This document shows positions 36,533 to 46,476 of a DNA stretch of 64,000 bases, piece after piece. Location of the stretch: contig JACQWY010000032.1 of assembly GCA_016209015.1 (NCBI GenBank), positions 62,001 through 126,000 of the forward strand, written 5' to 3'. The notes beneath the pieces were generated by a model. That model saw only the letters and a list, made by a program, of their open reading frames with translations. It was not told the DNA's origin and searched no databases. Numbering within the stretch: the first letter of the stretch is position 1; every line of letters begins with the position of its first letter. The DNA comes from Gammaproteobacteria bacterium (lineage in GTDB: Bacteria > Pseudomonadota > Gammaproteobacteria > Ga0077536). Position numbers and translations under genes: made by a program.

Positions 36533-36582
36533 CGTTCCTCGTTCCGCGCGTGCCGCCCGCATGCAGGGCGACCCGGGCCAAG

Positions 36583-36588
36583 TATAAT
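36583..36588 (+). promoter_or_regulatory. -10 element upstream of gloB
   Basis: A perfect TATAAT lies 37 bases before the gloB ATG. The -35 hexamer 17 bases upstream (CATGCA) is weak, so the call rests on the -10. Confidence 0.45.
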
Positions 36589-36624
36589 CCGCCGACGTCC
36601 CACGAACGCCGCAGGTCGCCCGCC

Positions 36625-37395
36625 ATGCTCGAAATCCAGCAGATTCCCGTCCTGAGCGACAACTACGTCTACCTCATCCACTCTCTCGAACGGGGCCAGA
36701 CCGCGGTCGTCGACCCCGCCGTCGCCGCGCCGGTGCTCGATGCCGCGAAGCGTCTCGGCTGGCGGATCACGCACATTCTCAACACGCACCACCATCCCGA
36801 CCACGTCGGCGGCAACCTCGAGATCAAGGCCGAGACCGGCTGCCGCGTCATCGGGCCGCGCGGCGAAGGCGACGCCATTCCGGGCGTCGACGAACGCGTC
36901 GGCGAAGGCGACACCGTGACACTCGGCGCTGCGAGCGCCGCGGTGATCGAAGTGCCCGGCCACACCCGCGGCCACGTCGCATACTGGTTCGCCGCGGATC
37001 GCGCGCTGTTCTGCGGCGACACGCTGTTCGCGCTCGGCTGCGGGCGTCTGTTCGAAGGCAGCGCCGAGCAGATGTGGGCGTCGCTCTCGAAGCTCAAGGC
37101 CCTGCCCGCCGAGGCCCGCGTCTACTGCGCGCACGAGTACACGCAGGCGAACGGCCGCTTCGCGCTCTCCGTCGAGCCGAATAATCCGCTGCTCGTCGCG
37201 CGCATGCGCCGTGTCGATTCGCAGCGTGCGCAAGGCCGGCCCACCGTGCCCTCGACGCTCGGCGACGAGCTCGCGACGAACCCCTTCCTGCGTCCGGACA
37301 GCCCCGAGATCCAGCGCACCGTGGGCGTGAGCGGCCCGGACCCGGCGGCGGTCTTCGGCGCCGTGCGCGCGCGCAAGGACGGTTTCCGCGGATGA
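36625..37395 (+). CDS. gloB: Hydroxyacylglutathione hydrolase (glyoxalase II)
   Basis: The 256-residue protein has the metallo-beta-lactamase metal motif THHHPDHVGG (~53-62), GHTRGHVAYW with the next His, CGDTLFALGCGRLFEG (the GloB-specific segment), HEYTQANGRFAL and a C-terminal arm ending ARKDGFRG. It hydrolyses S-lactoylglutathione to lactate and glutathione. GshA in the same window fits a glutathione-using cell. It overlaps the next SDR gene by 4 bases (ATGA). Confidence 0.95.
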   Translation: MLEIQQIPVLSDNYVYLIHSLERGQTAVVDPAVAAPVLDAAKRLGWRITHILNTHHHPDHVGGNLEIKAETGCRVIGPRGEGDAIPGVDERVGEGDTVTLGAASAAVIEVPGHTRGHVAYWFAADRALFCGDTLFALGCGRLFEGSAEQMWASLSKLKALPAEARVYCAHEYTQANGRFALSVEPNNPLLVARMRRVDSQRAQGRPTVPSTLGDELATNPFLRPDSPEIQRTVGVSGPDPAAVFGAVRARKDGFRG

Positions 37396-38099
37396 ACGCG
37401 CCGGCGAAATCCGTCTGCCTCGTCATCGGCGCCGGCCCGGGCAACGGCGCGGCGTTCGCGCGGCGCTTCGCCGCCGCCGGCCACCGCCTCGTGCTCGCCG
37501 CGCGCGACGTCGCTTCGCTCGCGACGATCGCCGCGGATCTGCCCGACGCCCATCCCTGCCCCTACGACGCCGCCGACCCGGCGAGCGCTGCAGAGATCGC
37601 GCAAATCGAAAGTCGCCTCGGGCGGATCGACACGCTCGTCTACAACGCCGGTGCCGCCGCGTTCGGCAGCATCGAGCAGATCTCGCTCGACGATTTCGAG
37701 CAGGGCTGGCGCGTGAACGCGCTCGGTCTCGCCGCGGCGGCGAAAGCGGTGATCCCCGGCATGACCGGGCGTCGCCGCGGCAACATCGTCGTGATCGGCG
37801 CGACCGCCTCGCTGCGCGGCGGCGCGAACTTCGCGGCCTTCGCTTCCGCGAAAGCGGCCCAGCGCAATCTCGCGCAATCGCTCGCCCGTCACCTCGGGCC
37901 GCAGGGCGTGCACGTCTCGCATGTCGTGATCGACGGCGTGATCGATTCGCCGCGGACGCGCGAGCGCTTCGGCGAACGCCCGGAGGCGTCCTATCTGAAG
38001 GCCGACGACATCGCCGAAGCGGTCTACGGCCTGACCTGTCAGCAGCCTTCGGCCTGGACGTTCGAGCTCGACCTGCGACCCGCCGCGGAAAAATGGTAG
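37392..38099 (+). CDS. SDR-family protein with Phe replacing the catalytic Tyr
   Basis: The 235-residue Rossmann protein has the GAGPGNGAAFA nucleotide-binding loop (~13-23) and NAG (~85-87). The catalytic region reads ATASLRGGANFAAFASAK: the Ser is present, but the Tyr of YxxxK is Phe (FASAK). The segment HVSHVVIDGVIDSP is typical of an SDR subfamily in which the Tyr is often absent. It may be a non-classical reductase or a binding protein. It overlaps gloB by 4 bases. Confidence 0.82.
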   Translation: MNAPAKSVCLVIGAGPGNGAAFARRFAAAGHRLVLAARDVASLATIAADLPDAHPCPYDAADPASAAEIAQIESRLGRIDTLVYNAGAAAFGSIEQISLDDFEQGWRVNALGLAAAAKAVIPGMTGRRRGNIVVIGATASLRGGANFAAFASAKAAQRNLAQSLARHLGPQGVHVSHVVIDGVIDSPRTRERFGERPEASYLKADDIAEAVYGLTCQQPSAWTFELDLRPAAEKW

Positions 38100-38259
38100 G
38101 GACCCTGGTCGAAATCATCTCGTCGACACCGAGGATGTTCGTGAGTGGTCGTGGCAAGACGCGTGTCGTGGGCAATAGCGGGACTATTGCCGAGACACGC
38201 AACGCCGCCACGGCCGCTCACGGACACCCGAATGTAGAGATTGTTTCGACCAGGGTCCC
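38099..38259. repeat. 161-bp near-perfect long palindrome (hairpin element)
   Basis: The arms GGGACCCTGGTCGAAA (38099) and its inverse (ending 38259) match perfectly for 16 bases. Inner parts pair with few mismatches (GTGAG-GG-CGTGGC, GCGTGTC, GGCAATAG) up to a 5-base centre (38179-38183). It fills the gap between the SDR stop and the ABC ATPase gene. It resembles a MITE-like or structured-RNA element; it contains no gene. Confidence 0.8.
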
Positions 38260-38277
38260 AACAGTGGGATCGGCCGC

Positions 38278-39198
38278 ATGATCACCGTCCGCGGCCTCTC
38301 TTTCGAATATCCCGGGAAGCGCGCGCTCGACGACGTCACGTTCACGCTCGGACGCGGCAGCATCACCGCGCTCGTCGGCCCGAACGGCGCGGGCAAGACC
38401 ACGCTCATGCGCTGCCTGTGCGGGCTCGAGCGGCCGCTCGCGGGCGAGGTCGTCGTCGACGGTATCGACGTCATCGAGGAACCGCGCGCGAGCCACGAGA
38501 AGCTCGGCTATCTCTCGGACTTCTTCGGGCTCTACGCCGAGCTCACGGTCGCGCAATGCCTGCGCTACGCGGCGGCCGCGAACCATGTGCCGGGCGACGC
38601 CGGGCCGCGCGTCGCGGCGACCGCGGCCCGACTGCAGCTCGCCGATCGACTCGATCAGGCGGCCGGCACGCTCTCCCGCGGCCTGCGCCAGCGGCTCGCG
38701 ATCGGCCAGGCGATCATCCACGCCCCGCGCGTGCTCGTGCTCGACGAACCGGCCTCCGGCCTCGACCCGGAAGCACGCCATGCGCTCGCCGCGCTGTTCC
38801 GCGAGCTGCAGGCCGACGGCATGACGCTGCTCGTCTCCTCTCACATACTCGCCGAGCTCGAGGAATACGCGACCGACATGCTGATCCTGCGCGACGGACG
38901 CCTCGTCGAGTTCCGGCAGCTCGGGCCGGCACACGCCGGTCAGCGCCAGCTCGTGCTGCGCGTCGCGGGCGATCCGGCAGCGGCGCTCGCGCTGCTGCGG
39001 GCGCGGTCCGGGATCGACGGCATCGAAGCGCAGAGCCGCGAGATCGCGTTCACGCTCGAAGGGGGCGACGAAGCGCAGGCCGCGCTGCTCGCGGCGCTCG
39101 TCACGGCGAACGTCGGGCTCGTCGCATTCACGGAAGCGGCGCCCGATCTGCAGGCCTCGTACCTGCGCTCCATGCGCGGCGCGGACCTCGTCTCGTGA
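38278..39198 (+). CDS. ABC transporter ATP-binding protein
   Basis: The 306-residue protein has Walker A GPNGAGKT (34-41), signature LSRGLRQRL (~133-141), Walker B VLVLDEPASGLDP and switch SSHILAELEE. The extra ~90-residue C-terminus (~215-306) is typical of CcmA/NatA-like exporters. It energises the membrane subunit, whose GTG overlaps this stop by 4 bases. Cargo unknown. Confidence 0.9.
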   Translation: MITVRGLSFEYPGKRALDDVTFTLGRGSITALVGPNGAGKTTLMRCLCGLERPLAGEVVVDGIDVIEEPRASHEKLGYLSDFFGLYAELTVAQCLRYAAAANHVPGDAGPRVAATAARLQLADRLDQAAGTLSRGLRQRLAIGQAIIHAPRVLVLDEPASGLDPEARHALAALFRELQADGMTLLVSSHILAELEEYATDMLILRDGRLVEFRQLGPAHAGQRQLVLRVAGDPAAALALLRARSGIDGIEAQSREIAFTLEGGDEAQAALLAALVTANVGLVAFTEAAPDLQASYLRSMRGADLVS

Positions 39199-40538
39199 AT
39201 CCTGAATTCCAGCGCAACCTCTGGCTCGAGTTCACGATGCAGCGCGTGCTCACGCTCTGCGGCACGCTGCTCGCGCTGTTCGTGCTGACGGGACTCTTCG
39301 ACGCGCACGGCCCGGGCGGCATGGTGCCGATCGCGGCGCTCGCGGCTTTCGTCGGCGTCGCCGTCGCCTGGGGCGGTCACCTCGCGGGCGAATCCGTGCT
39401 CGACGAGCTGCGCGATCGCACCTGGGATCAGCAGCGCATGTCGGCGCTCGATCCCTGGTCGATGACCTGGGGCAAGCTGTTCGGGGCGACGAGCGTCGCG
39501 TGGACCGGCGGCGCGCTCAGTCTCGCGGCATATCTCGGCGCGCAGCGCGAGGCGCTCTCGCTCCATCCCTGGCTCGTCGCCGCGGCCTGTGTCGCCGGCG
39601 CCGTGTTCGTGCAGGGCCTGAGCCTGCTCGGCGCGCTCACGCTCGCCCGGCGCTCGAAGCGCGTGAAGACGGTGTTCGGCAGTCGCGTCGCGGCGGCGCT
39701 GCTCGCGATCGGCTGGGCCTATCTCGCCGGCATCGCGCGCGGCGAGGACGCGCTCGACTGGTACGGGATCGCCTGGCCGCGCCTGCCGTTCACGGTCGTC
39801 GCGCTCGCGTTGTTCGCGGCGTGGGCCGTGTTCGGCGCGTATCGCATGATGTGCGAAGAGCTGCAGGTGCCGACGCGCCCCTGGGTCTGGCTGACGTTCC
39901 TGCTCTACGTGACGGGCTTCATCGGCGGTTTCCTGGTCGGCGAGCTCGCCGATCCCCTGCGCGCGCTGCGCGTGCTCGCGGCCCTCGGCGTCGTCGTGTG
40001 TTGCGGCGGCAGTTATCTCGCCGCGTTCGCGCTGTATCGCGATCCGCTGGTGTTCCGGCGCCTCGTCACGTACTGGCGCGCCGGTGCCGGGCGCCGTGTG
40101 GCCGAGGAAGTGCCGGTGTGGGCCGTCTCGCTCGCGCTCGCGGGCGTGTTCGCGGTGCTCTCGACGCTGCTTGCGCTCGGCGGTCCGCTCACGGTGACGA
40201 AGCTGGAGAGCCTCGGACCCGCGACGCTGCCGGTCTGGCTCTATGCGCTGCGCGACCTCTGTCTCCTCGTCGCCTTCGGCTACGGCCCCCGTCCGGAGCG
40301 CGCGGAAGTCTCGACACTGATCTGGCTCGCGCTGCTCTATTGGCTCGTGCCCGGGATACTGAAGATGTTGCATTTCACGGCGCTCGCCGCGCTCGTGCTG
40401 CCGCCGGTGATCGAGGCGCCGTATCGCGCGAGCCTCGCGCTCGCAACGCAGATTGCGGTATGCGCGGTCTTCCTCGCCGCGAGCTATCGCCGGCGCATCG
40501 TGCCACCCGCCACTCAACTTCCCGGCGCGACGCTGTAA
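39195..40538 (+). CDS. ABC transporter permease, multi-pass
   Basis: The 447-residue protein starts at GTG 39195, overlapping the ATPase stop (GTGA). About ten to twelve hydrophobic segments are visible: VLTLCGTLLALFVLTGLF, PIAALAAFVGVAVAW, LVAAACVAGAVFVQGLSLLG, FTVVALALFAAWAVFGAY, VWLTFLLYVTGFIGGF, VLAALGVVVCCGGSYLAAF, AVSLALAGVFAVLSTLLAL and others. It is the membrane partner of the adjacent ATPase. Cargo unknown. Its 3-prime end overlaps the convergent protease-like gene by 25 bases. Confidence 0.85.
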   Translation: MNPEFQRNLWLEFTMQRVLTLCGTLLALFVLTGLFDAHGPGGMVPIAALAAFVGVAVAWGGHLAGESVLDELRDRTWDQQRMSALDPWSMTWGKLFGATSVAWTGGALSLAAYLGAQREALSLHPWLVAAACVAGAVFVQGLSLLGALTLARRSKRVKTVFGSRVAAALLAIGWAYLAGIARGEDALDWYGIAWPRLPFTVVALALFAAWAVFGAYRMMCEELQVPTRPWVWLTFLLYVTGFIGGFLVGELADPLRALRVLAALGVVVCCGGSYLAAFALYRDPLVFRRLVTYWRAGAGRRVAEEVPVWAVSLALAGVFAVLSTLLALGGPLTVTKLESLGPATLPVWLYALRDLCLLVAFGYGPRPERAEVSTLIWLALLYWLVPGILKMLHFTALAALVLPPVIEAPYRASLALATQIAVCAVFLAASYRRRIVPPATQLPGATL

Positions 40539-41011
40539 CCCTGATCCAGCCAATTGCGGCCGAGCAGGAGCTTCTCGTCCGTCGCACCGCGATCGTTCAG
40601 GTTCATCAGGACGCGCGACGCCCGCCCGCGGAACGCGACGGTGAGATAGACGTGGTAGCGGACCTCGCGGCAATCCGCACTGCGAATGCCGTGGATCTCG
40701 GCGATCTCGGCTTCGAGCGGCATGCGCTCGCCGCGATCGTTGACGAGCTCGAAGCGGATCCTGCGGCCGACGTCGCGGCGCGTCGGCCGGCCCTCGCCGT
40801 TCACGACCTCGATGTGCTCGGCGTTGATGGACGACACCGTGGCGCCGGTGTCGAGCCGCGCGTGGAAATCGATCGGCCCTTCCGCGATGCGCACGGGCAG
40901 CATGCCCGGCAGAACGTCGCGCCGCGCCCACCACCACCCGCCGGCAGTTGCCCCGGCGAGCGCGACGAGCACGAGGACGACGACGAGCAGACGAAGCGCG
41001 AGGCGCGGCAT
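40514..41011 (-). CDS. Retropepsin-like (RimK-associated) aspartyl protease domain protein
   Basis: The 165-residue protein has one N-terminal membrane segment (~7-24, RLLVVVLVLVALAGATAG) and a domain with DTGATVSS (Asp54) and the end LLLGRNWLDQG, the pattern of the pfam05618 putative zinc/aspartyl protease family often linked to RimK. As a single-copy retropepsin fold it may act as a dimer at the periplasmic face. An ATG at 41038 would add nine residues. Substrate unknown. Confidence 0.75.
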   Translation of the reverse strand: MPRLALRLLVVVLVLVALAGATAGGWWWARRDVLPGMLPVRIAEGPIDFHARLDTGATVSSINAEHIEVVNGEGRPTRRDVGRRIRFELVNDRGERMPLEAEIAEIHGIRSADCREVRYHVYLTVAFRGRASRVLMNLNDRGATDEKLLLGRNWLDQGYSVAPGS

Positions 41012-41086
41012 GGGGTCCCCGGAGCGTGCAACCGGCACGCGGATTCAGGCGATCCTAAACGCAGCACCAACGCCCTGTCAGCCCAC

Positions 41087-41480
41087 TTATCCACCGGGGT
41101 CGGAGGGACTTTTCTTCAGCCGCTCGTCAATTTCGGCCGGTGCCGCCCGCATGGCATCGGGTCGAAAAAAGCGTTTCTTCTCCGAACAGCGGAGCACGGT
41201 TCAGCAGCGGAAAGACCTGGCCCTTCTGCCCCTGTCGCCCTCGTGCAGGCGAGGGCCCGGTCGGTGACCCGCGGCACGAGCGGTGAAGCTCGGGCATTCG
41301 AGAGCACCGTTCCGCGCCGTGCTGAAAATCCGCGCCGGTCCCGTGGTTCGACTTCGGCGCCGGGGCTGAACGACTGGGCCCTCGCCTGCGCGAGGGCGAC
41401 ACGGATCAGCCCGGGCGGGATGCGTCGCGACGTCCCGCAGTCGGGAGATGAAAAAAAGTCCCTCCGACCCCGGTGGATAA
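41087..41480. repeat. Larger 394-bp inverted-repeat element enclosing copy B
   Basis: TTATCCACCGGGGTCGGAGG (41087) continues to 41113 and recurs perfectly inverted at 41454-41480: 27-bp terminal inverted repeats. Copy B of the 276-bp element lies within. The whole looks like a non-autonomous, MITE-like unit; no transposase gene is present. Confidence 0.75.
41175..41452. repeat. 278-bp palindrome-ended intergenic element, copy B
   Basis: The ends are TTCTTCTCC (41175) and GGAGATGAA (41444-41452). The inner palindromes GTCGCCCTCGTGCAGGCGAG (41234) and its inverse (ending 41400) flank the core. The core has the same orientation as copy C (CGCCGG-GCTGAACGACTGGG before the right palindrome). Confidence 0.8.
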
Positions 41481-41560
41481 CTTCGGTGCGCGGGTGGTTT
41501 GCGCGGCGCGGTCGTGCTCCGTAGAATCCAACGCCCCGACTTCCTCGCATCGGATTTCCC

Positions 41561-43564
<2,004 letters not shown>

Positions 43565-44173
43565 AGCCGCCCGCACCCCGGTCGCCGTGCAGCGCGGCGG
43601 GGCTGCTTGCACACTTCACGCCGCGAGCAAAGCTGCCTTCAACGGCGCGCGGAGCGCCGCAGGGCACTTGCCGCTCGCCTGCTCGCCGCCCTTCGCCGAC
43701 GAGCGCTCGTCGTCGAGAGCGTCACCGGGAGTTGCGCCTCGAAGGGCGGAACGTCGGGGACGCCGGTCGGGTTGCGTGCATCGAGCTCCGCCGTCGGCAC
43801 GAGATTCGCGCGCTCGAATTCGTTGCTCCTTCGGATTGAATGGCACCCCGGCACGTCGGCCGTCGTGAGACCTCAGGGTCCCTACGCCGGGCGCCGTCCC
43901 GCCCGAGACGGCTCTTTGCGCCGCAGGACCGGATGGCGCACACGCCTGCGCGCCCGCGGGCTTGTCGCCACGAGGTGACACATTCTCTCGCCCTGCGGGT
44001 CGCCGGACCGGCCACGGGCTCGAAGTGCGCGCCGGCCAAGCCGCGGCAGGGGTGGAAATTCTTCCTGTTTTTCAGAAGTTTCCAGGCCGCCATCCGGCGC
44101 AGGGGGCCGGCTGTGTCCGGTGGCGCCCAATTGGCATGCGGTGTGCTGTATCGGGATCACAAGGAGAAAGCCC
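43565..44173. other. 609-base stretch without a recognisable gene
   Basis: Open frames here are short, overlap on both strands and match no family I recognise. A good ribosome site (AAGGAGA) at its end belongs to the next gene. A low-GC patch (44050-44090) could be promoter DNA. Decayed sequence is possible but unproven. Confidence 0.5.
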
Positions 44174-44440
44174 ATGCTGCACGACGAACCACAACTCCAG
44201 ACCCGTACGCCCGATCGTGTCGCGCCCCTGGCGACGCTGGTGTCGGTCTACTCCCAGGAACTGGCGGAGCGCCGGGCGCAGCTCGAGCACGACCTCGCCT
44301 ACTACCGCGGCAAGCTCGCCGAGCTGGAACGCCTCGACCCGCTGGACTTCACGGGCCTGAAGCGGCTGTACACGACGCACGTCGAGCAGACGAGCTATCT
44401 GCTCGACCTCATCGACACGCCGGTGGAAATCGACACCTGA
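44174..44440 (+). CDS. Small coiled-coil hypothetical protein
   Basis: The 88-residue protein has an AAGGAGA ribosome site. It contains a heptad-rich stretch SVYSQELAERRAQLEHDLAYYRGKLAELERL (~25-55) and the end LLDLIDTPVEIDT. It is probably a short cytoplasmic coiled coil; no family named. It lies 15 bases from the convergent ABC exporter stop. Confidence 0.65.
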   Translation: MLHDEPQLQTRTPDRVAPLATLVSVYSQELAERRAQLEHDLAYYRGKLAELERLDPLDFTGLKRLYTTHVEQTSYLLDLIDTPVEIDT

Positions 44441-44455
44441 AGCCGGCGCGGCGCC

Positions 44456-46255
44456 TCAGGCGCCGGCCTGTCCATACAGGCGTTGGTAGAAGCCGTCCGC
44501 GCTGATCAGCGCCTGGTGCGGTCCTTCCTGGACGATGCGCCCGCCATCGAACACATACACCCGATCCGCTTCCTTCACCGCGCTCAGACGATGCGCGATC
44601 ACGAGCAGCGTGCGGCCGCGTAGATAGCGCCCCAGCGCCTCGTGCACCCGCCGCTCGGTGTCGACGTCGAGCGCCGAAGTCGCCTCGTCGAGGATCACGA
44701 CGTTCGGCTCGGTCAGCAGCATGCGCGCGATCGCGAGCCGCTGACGTTGTCCGCCCGAGAGCCGCACGCCGTCCCGTCCGATGATCGTCCCCAGCCCCTC
44801 CGCCATGCCCGCGACGAAATCGGCGAGCTGGGCGACTTCGAGTACTTTCCACAGCCGCGCCTCGTCGACCTCGGCGCCGAGCGTGAGGTTGTTGCGGACG
44901 GTGTCGTTCAGGAGCGCCGGATGCTGCAGCACCGTGCCGACGTGGGACCTCACGACGTCGAGGCCGATTTCCTGCACCGGCACACTATCGAAGCACAGCT
45001 CGCCGGCTTCCGCCGGATAGAGCCCGAGGATGACCTGCACGAGCGTCGACTTGCCGCCGCCGCTCGCGCCGACGAAGGCGACGTGCTCGCCGGCCGCGAT
45101 TTCGAGATCGACGTCGTCGAGGATCAGCGGCCCGTCGCCGTAACGGAAGCGGATGCCCTTCAGCGAGAGCGCATTCGCGCGCCGGCCCGTGAAGGGATCG
45201 CGCAGATGCGGATAGGCCGGCTCCTCGTCGAGCTTCACGAGCCGGTTGACGCGGTCCAGCGCCGCGGTGGCGGCCTGGAGCTGGAACTGCAGGTTCAGGA
45301 TCGTGTCGATCGGCCCGAGCATGTACCAGAGATAACCGAACACCGCGATCATCTGGCCGATCGAGAGATCCGAAATCAGCACGATCACCATCGCCGCCGT
45401 ACGGAAGACGTCGATGCCGACGAGGAAGACGGTGAACGACAGCCGGTTCGCCGCGTCGCTGCGCCAGGAGTAGGCGGCGGCGTGCGTGCGGATGTGATCG
45501 GCGAGATCCGTCACGCGCGCGAGGTAGTGGCGATCGCGGTTCGCGGCGCGGAGCTGGTGTATGGCCTCGAGCGTTTCGGTGAGCGCCTCCTGGAAAGCCT
45601 GCAGCGCCGCGTTCTCGCGCCGCTTCAGCTCCCGGACCTTCTTGCCGATCGCGACCGTGAAGTAGACGGCGACCGGATTCATCACGAGCAGGAAGAGGCC
45701 GAGCTGCCAGTTCATCCAGAGCAGCACCGCCGCCGCGCCGATCAGCGTCAGCACGCCGACCATGAAACGATTCAGCGTGTCGCCCGTGAACTGATCGATG
45801 GTGCCGAGATCGACGATGAGATGCGAGGACACCGTCGCACCGCCGAGCGCCTCGTACTCAGCCATCGACACGCGCTGCAGGCGCCCGAGCAGGCGTTCGC
45901 GCATGCGGAAGATGATCTCCTTGGCGATGAGCGCGAAATCGCGGGCCTGCCAGACCTGCAGCACGAGGCTCGCCATACGCAAAAGTATGGTCGCCGCGAG
46001 GACGACGCCGAGATAGGCGAGCGGTCCCTGCCAGGCCTGCGGCAGGAAGCGATCGAGCATCGCGACGAGACGACCGGGATGATGGAGCAGGACTTCGTCG
46101 ACGAGCAGCGGCATCAGGAGCGGCACCGGCACGCTCAGCACGGCGGCGACGATCGCGACGGCATGGGCGCGCACGAGCCGCGGCTTGTGGGCGAGCGCGA
46201 GCTCGAGGAGATTGCGCCAGGTGTAACGGGCGGGGTCGGTGGACTCGGGTGTCAT
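44456..46255 (-). CDS. ABC exporter, fused membrane and ATPase domains (MsbA/lipid-type)
   Basis: The 599-residue half-transporter has a membrane domain (~20-310) with helices such as AIVAAVLSVPVPLLMPLLV and LVMNPVAVYFTVAI. The nucleotide-binding domain (~350-595) has Walker A GASGGGKST, Q-loop, signature LSGGQRQRLAIARM and Walker B NVVILDEATSALD. It would homodimerise. The family exports lipids, peptides or drugs; cargo unknown. The gene is divergent from fadD. Confidence 0.9.
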   Translation of the reverse strand: MTPESTDPARYTWRNLLELALAHKPRLVRAHAVAIVAAVLSVPVPLLMPLLVDEVLLHHPGRLVAMLDRFLPQAWQGPLAYLGVVLAATILLRMASLVLQVWQARDFALIAKEIIFRMRERLLGRLQRVSMAEYEALGGATVSSHLIVDLGTIDQFTGDTLNRFMVGVLTLIGAAAVLLWMNWQLGLFLLVMNPVAVYFTVAIGKKVRELKRRENAALQAFQEALTETLEAIHQLRAANRDRHYLARVTDLADHIRTHAAAYSWRSDAANRLSFTVFLVGIDVFRTAAMVIVLISDLSIGQMIAVFGYLWYMLGPIDTILNLQFQLQAATAALDRVNRLVKLDEEPAYPHLRDPFTGRRANALSLKGIRFRYGDGPLILDDVDLEIAAGEHVAFVGASGGGKSTLVQVILGLYPAEAGELCFDSVPVQEIGLDVVRSHVGTVLQHPALLNDTVRNNLTLGAEVDEARLWKVLEVAQLADFVAGMAEGLGTIIGRDGVRLSGGQRQRLAIARMLLTEPNVVILDEATSALDVDTERRVHEALGRYLRGRTLLVIAHRLSAVKEADRVYVFDGGRIVQEGPHQALISADGFYQRLYGQAGA

Positions 46256-46476
46256 GCTCCGTAACCAGCCCCGCGTCTGTCAGGCGGCATGCCAGGGGCG
46301 ACGGCCGTGCGAGGGCGCGCTAGAATCGGGACCCGGGGGCACGGACTATAACACGAGCGCCCGCCGGCCTCGCCGTCTGCAGAAGAGCCGAGGTGGATCC
46401 GCCCAGCCGCAACGTCGGCGGGCGAGCCGCCCGCTATCGCCGCCTCGTGCGGCCGTCCGGACTCACAAGGCGTGTC

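Noticed and set aside
38099..38259. Rho-independent terminator of the SDR gene
   Set aside because: The hairpin is far longer than a terminator and has no T run on the plus strand; kept as a palindromic element.
41087..41480. Insertion sequence
   Set aside because: Terminal inverted repeats are present but there is no transposase frame in the 394 bp; reported only as a MITE-like repeat.
43565..44173. Possible small genes in the 609-base gap, on either strand
   Set aside because: Overlapping short frames in several registers with no ribosome sites or recognisable motifs; could be decayed, but no parent gene identified.
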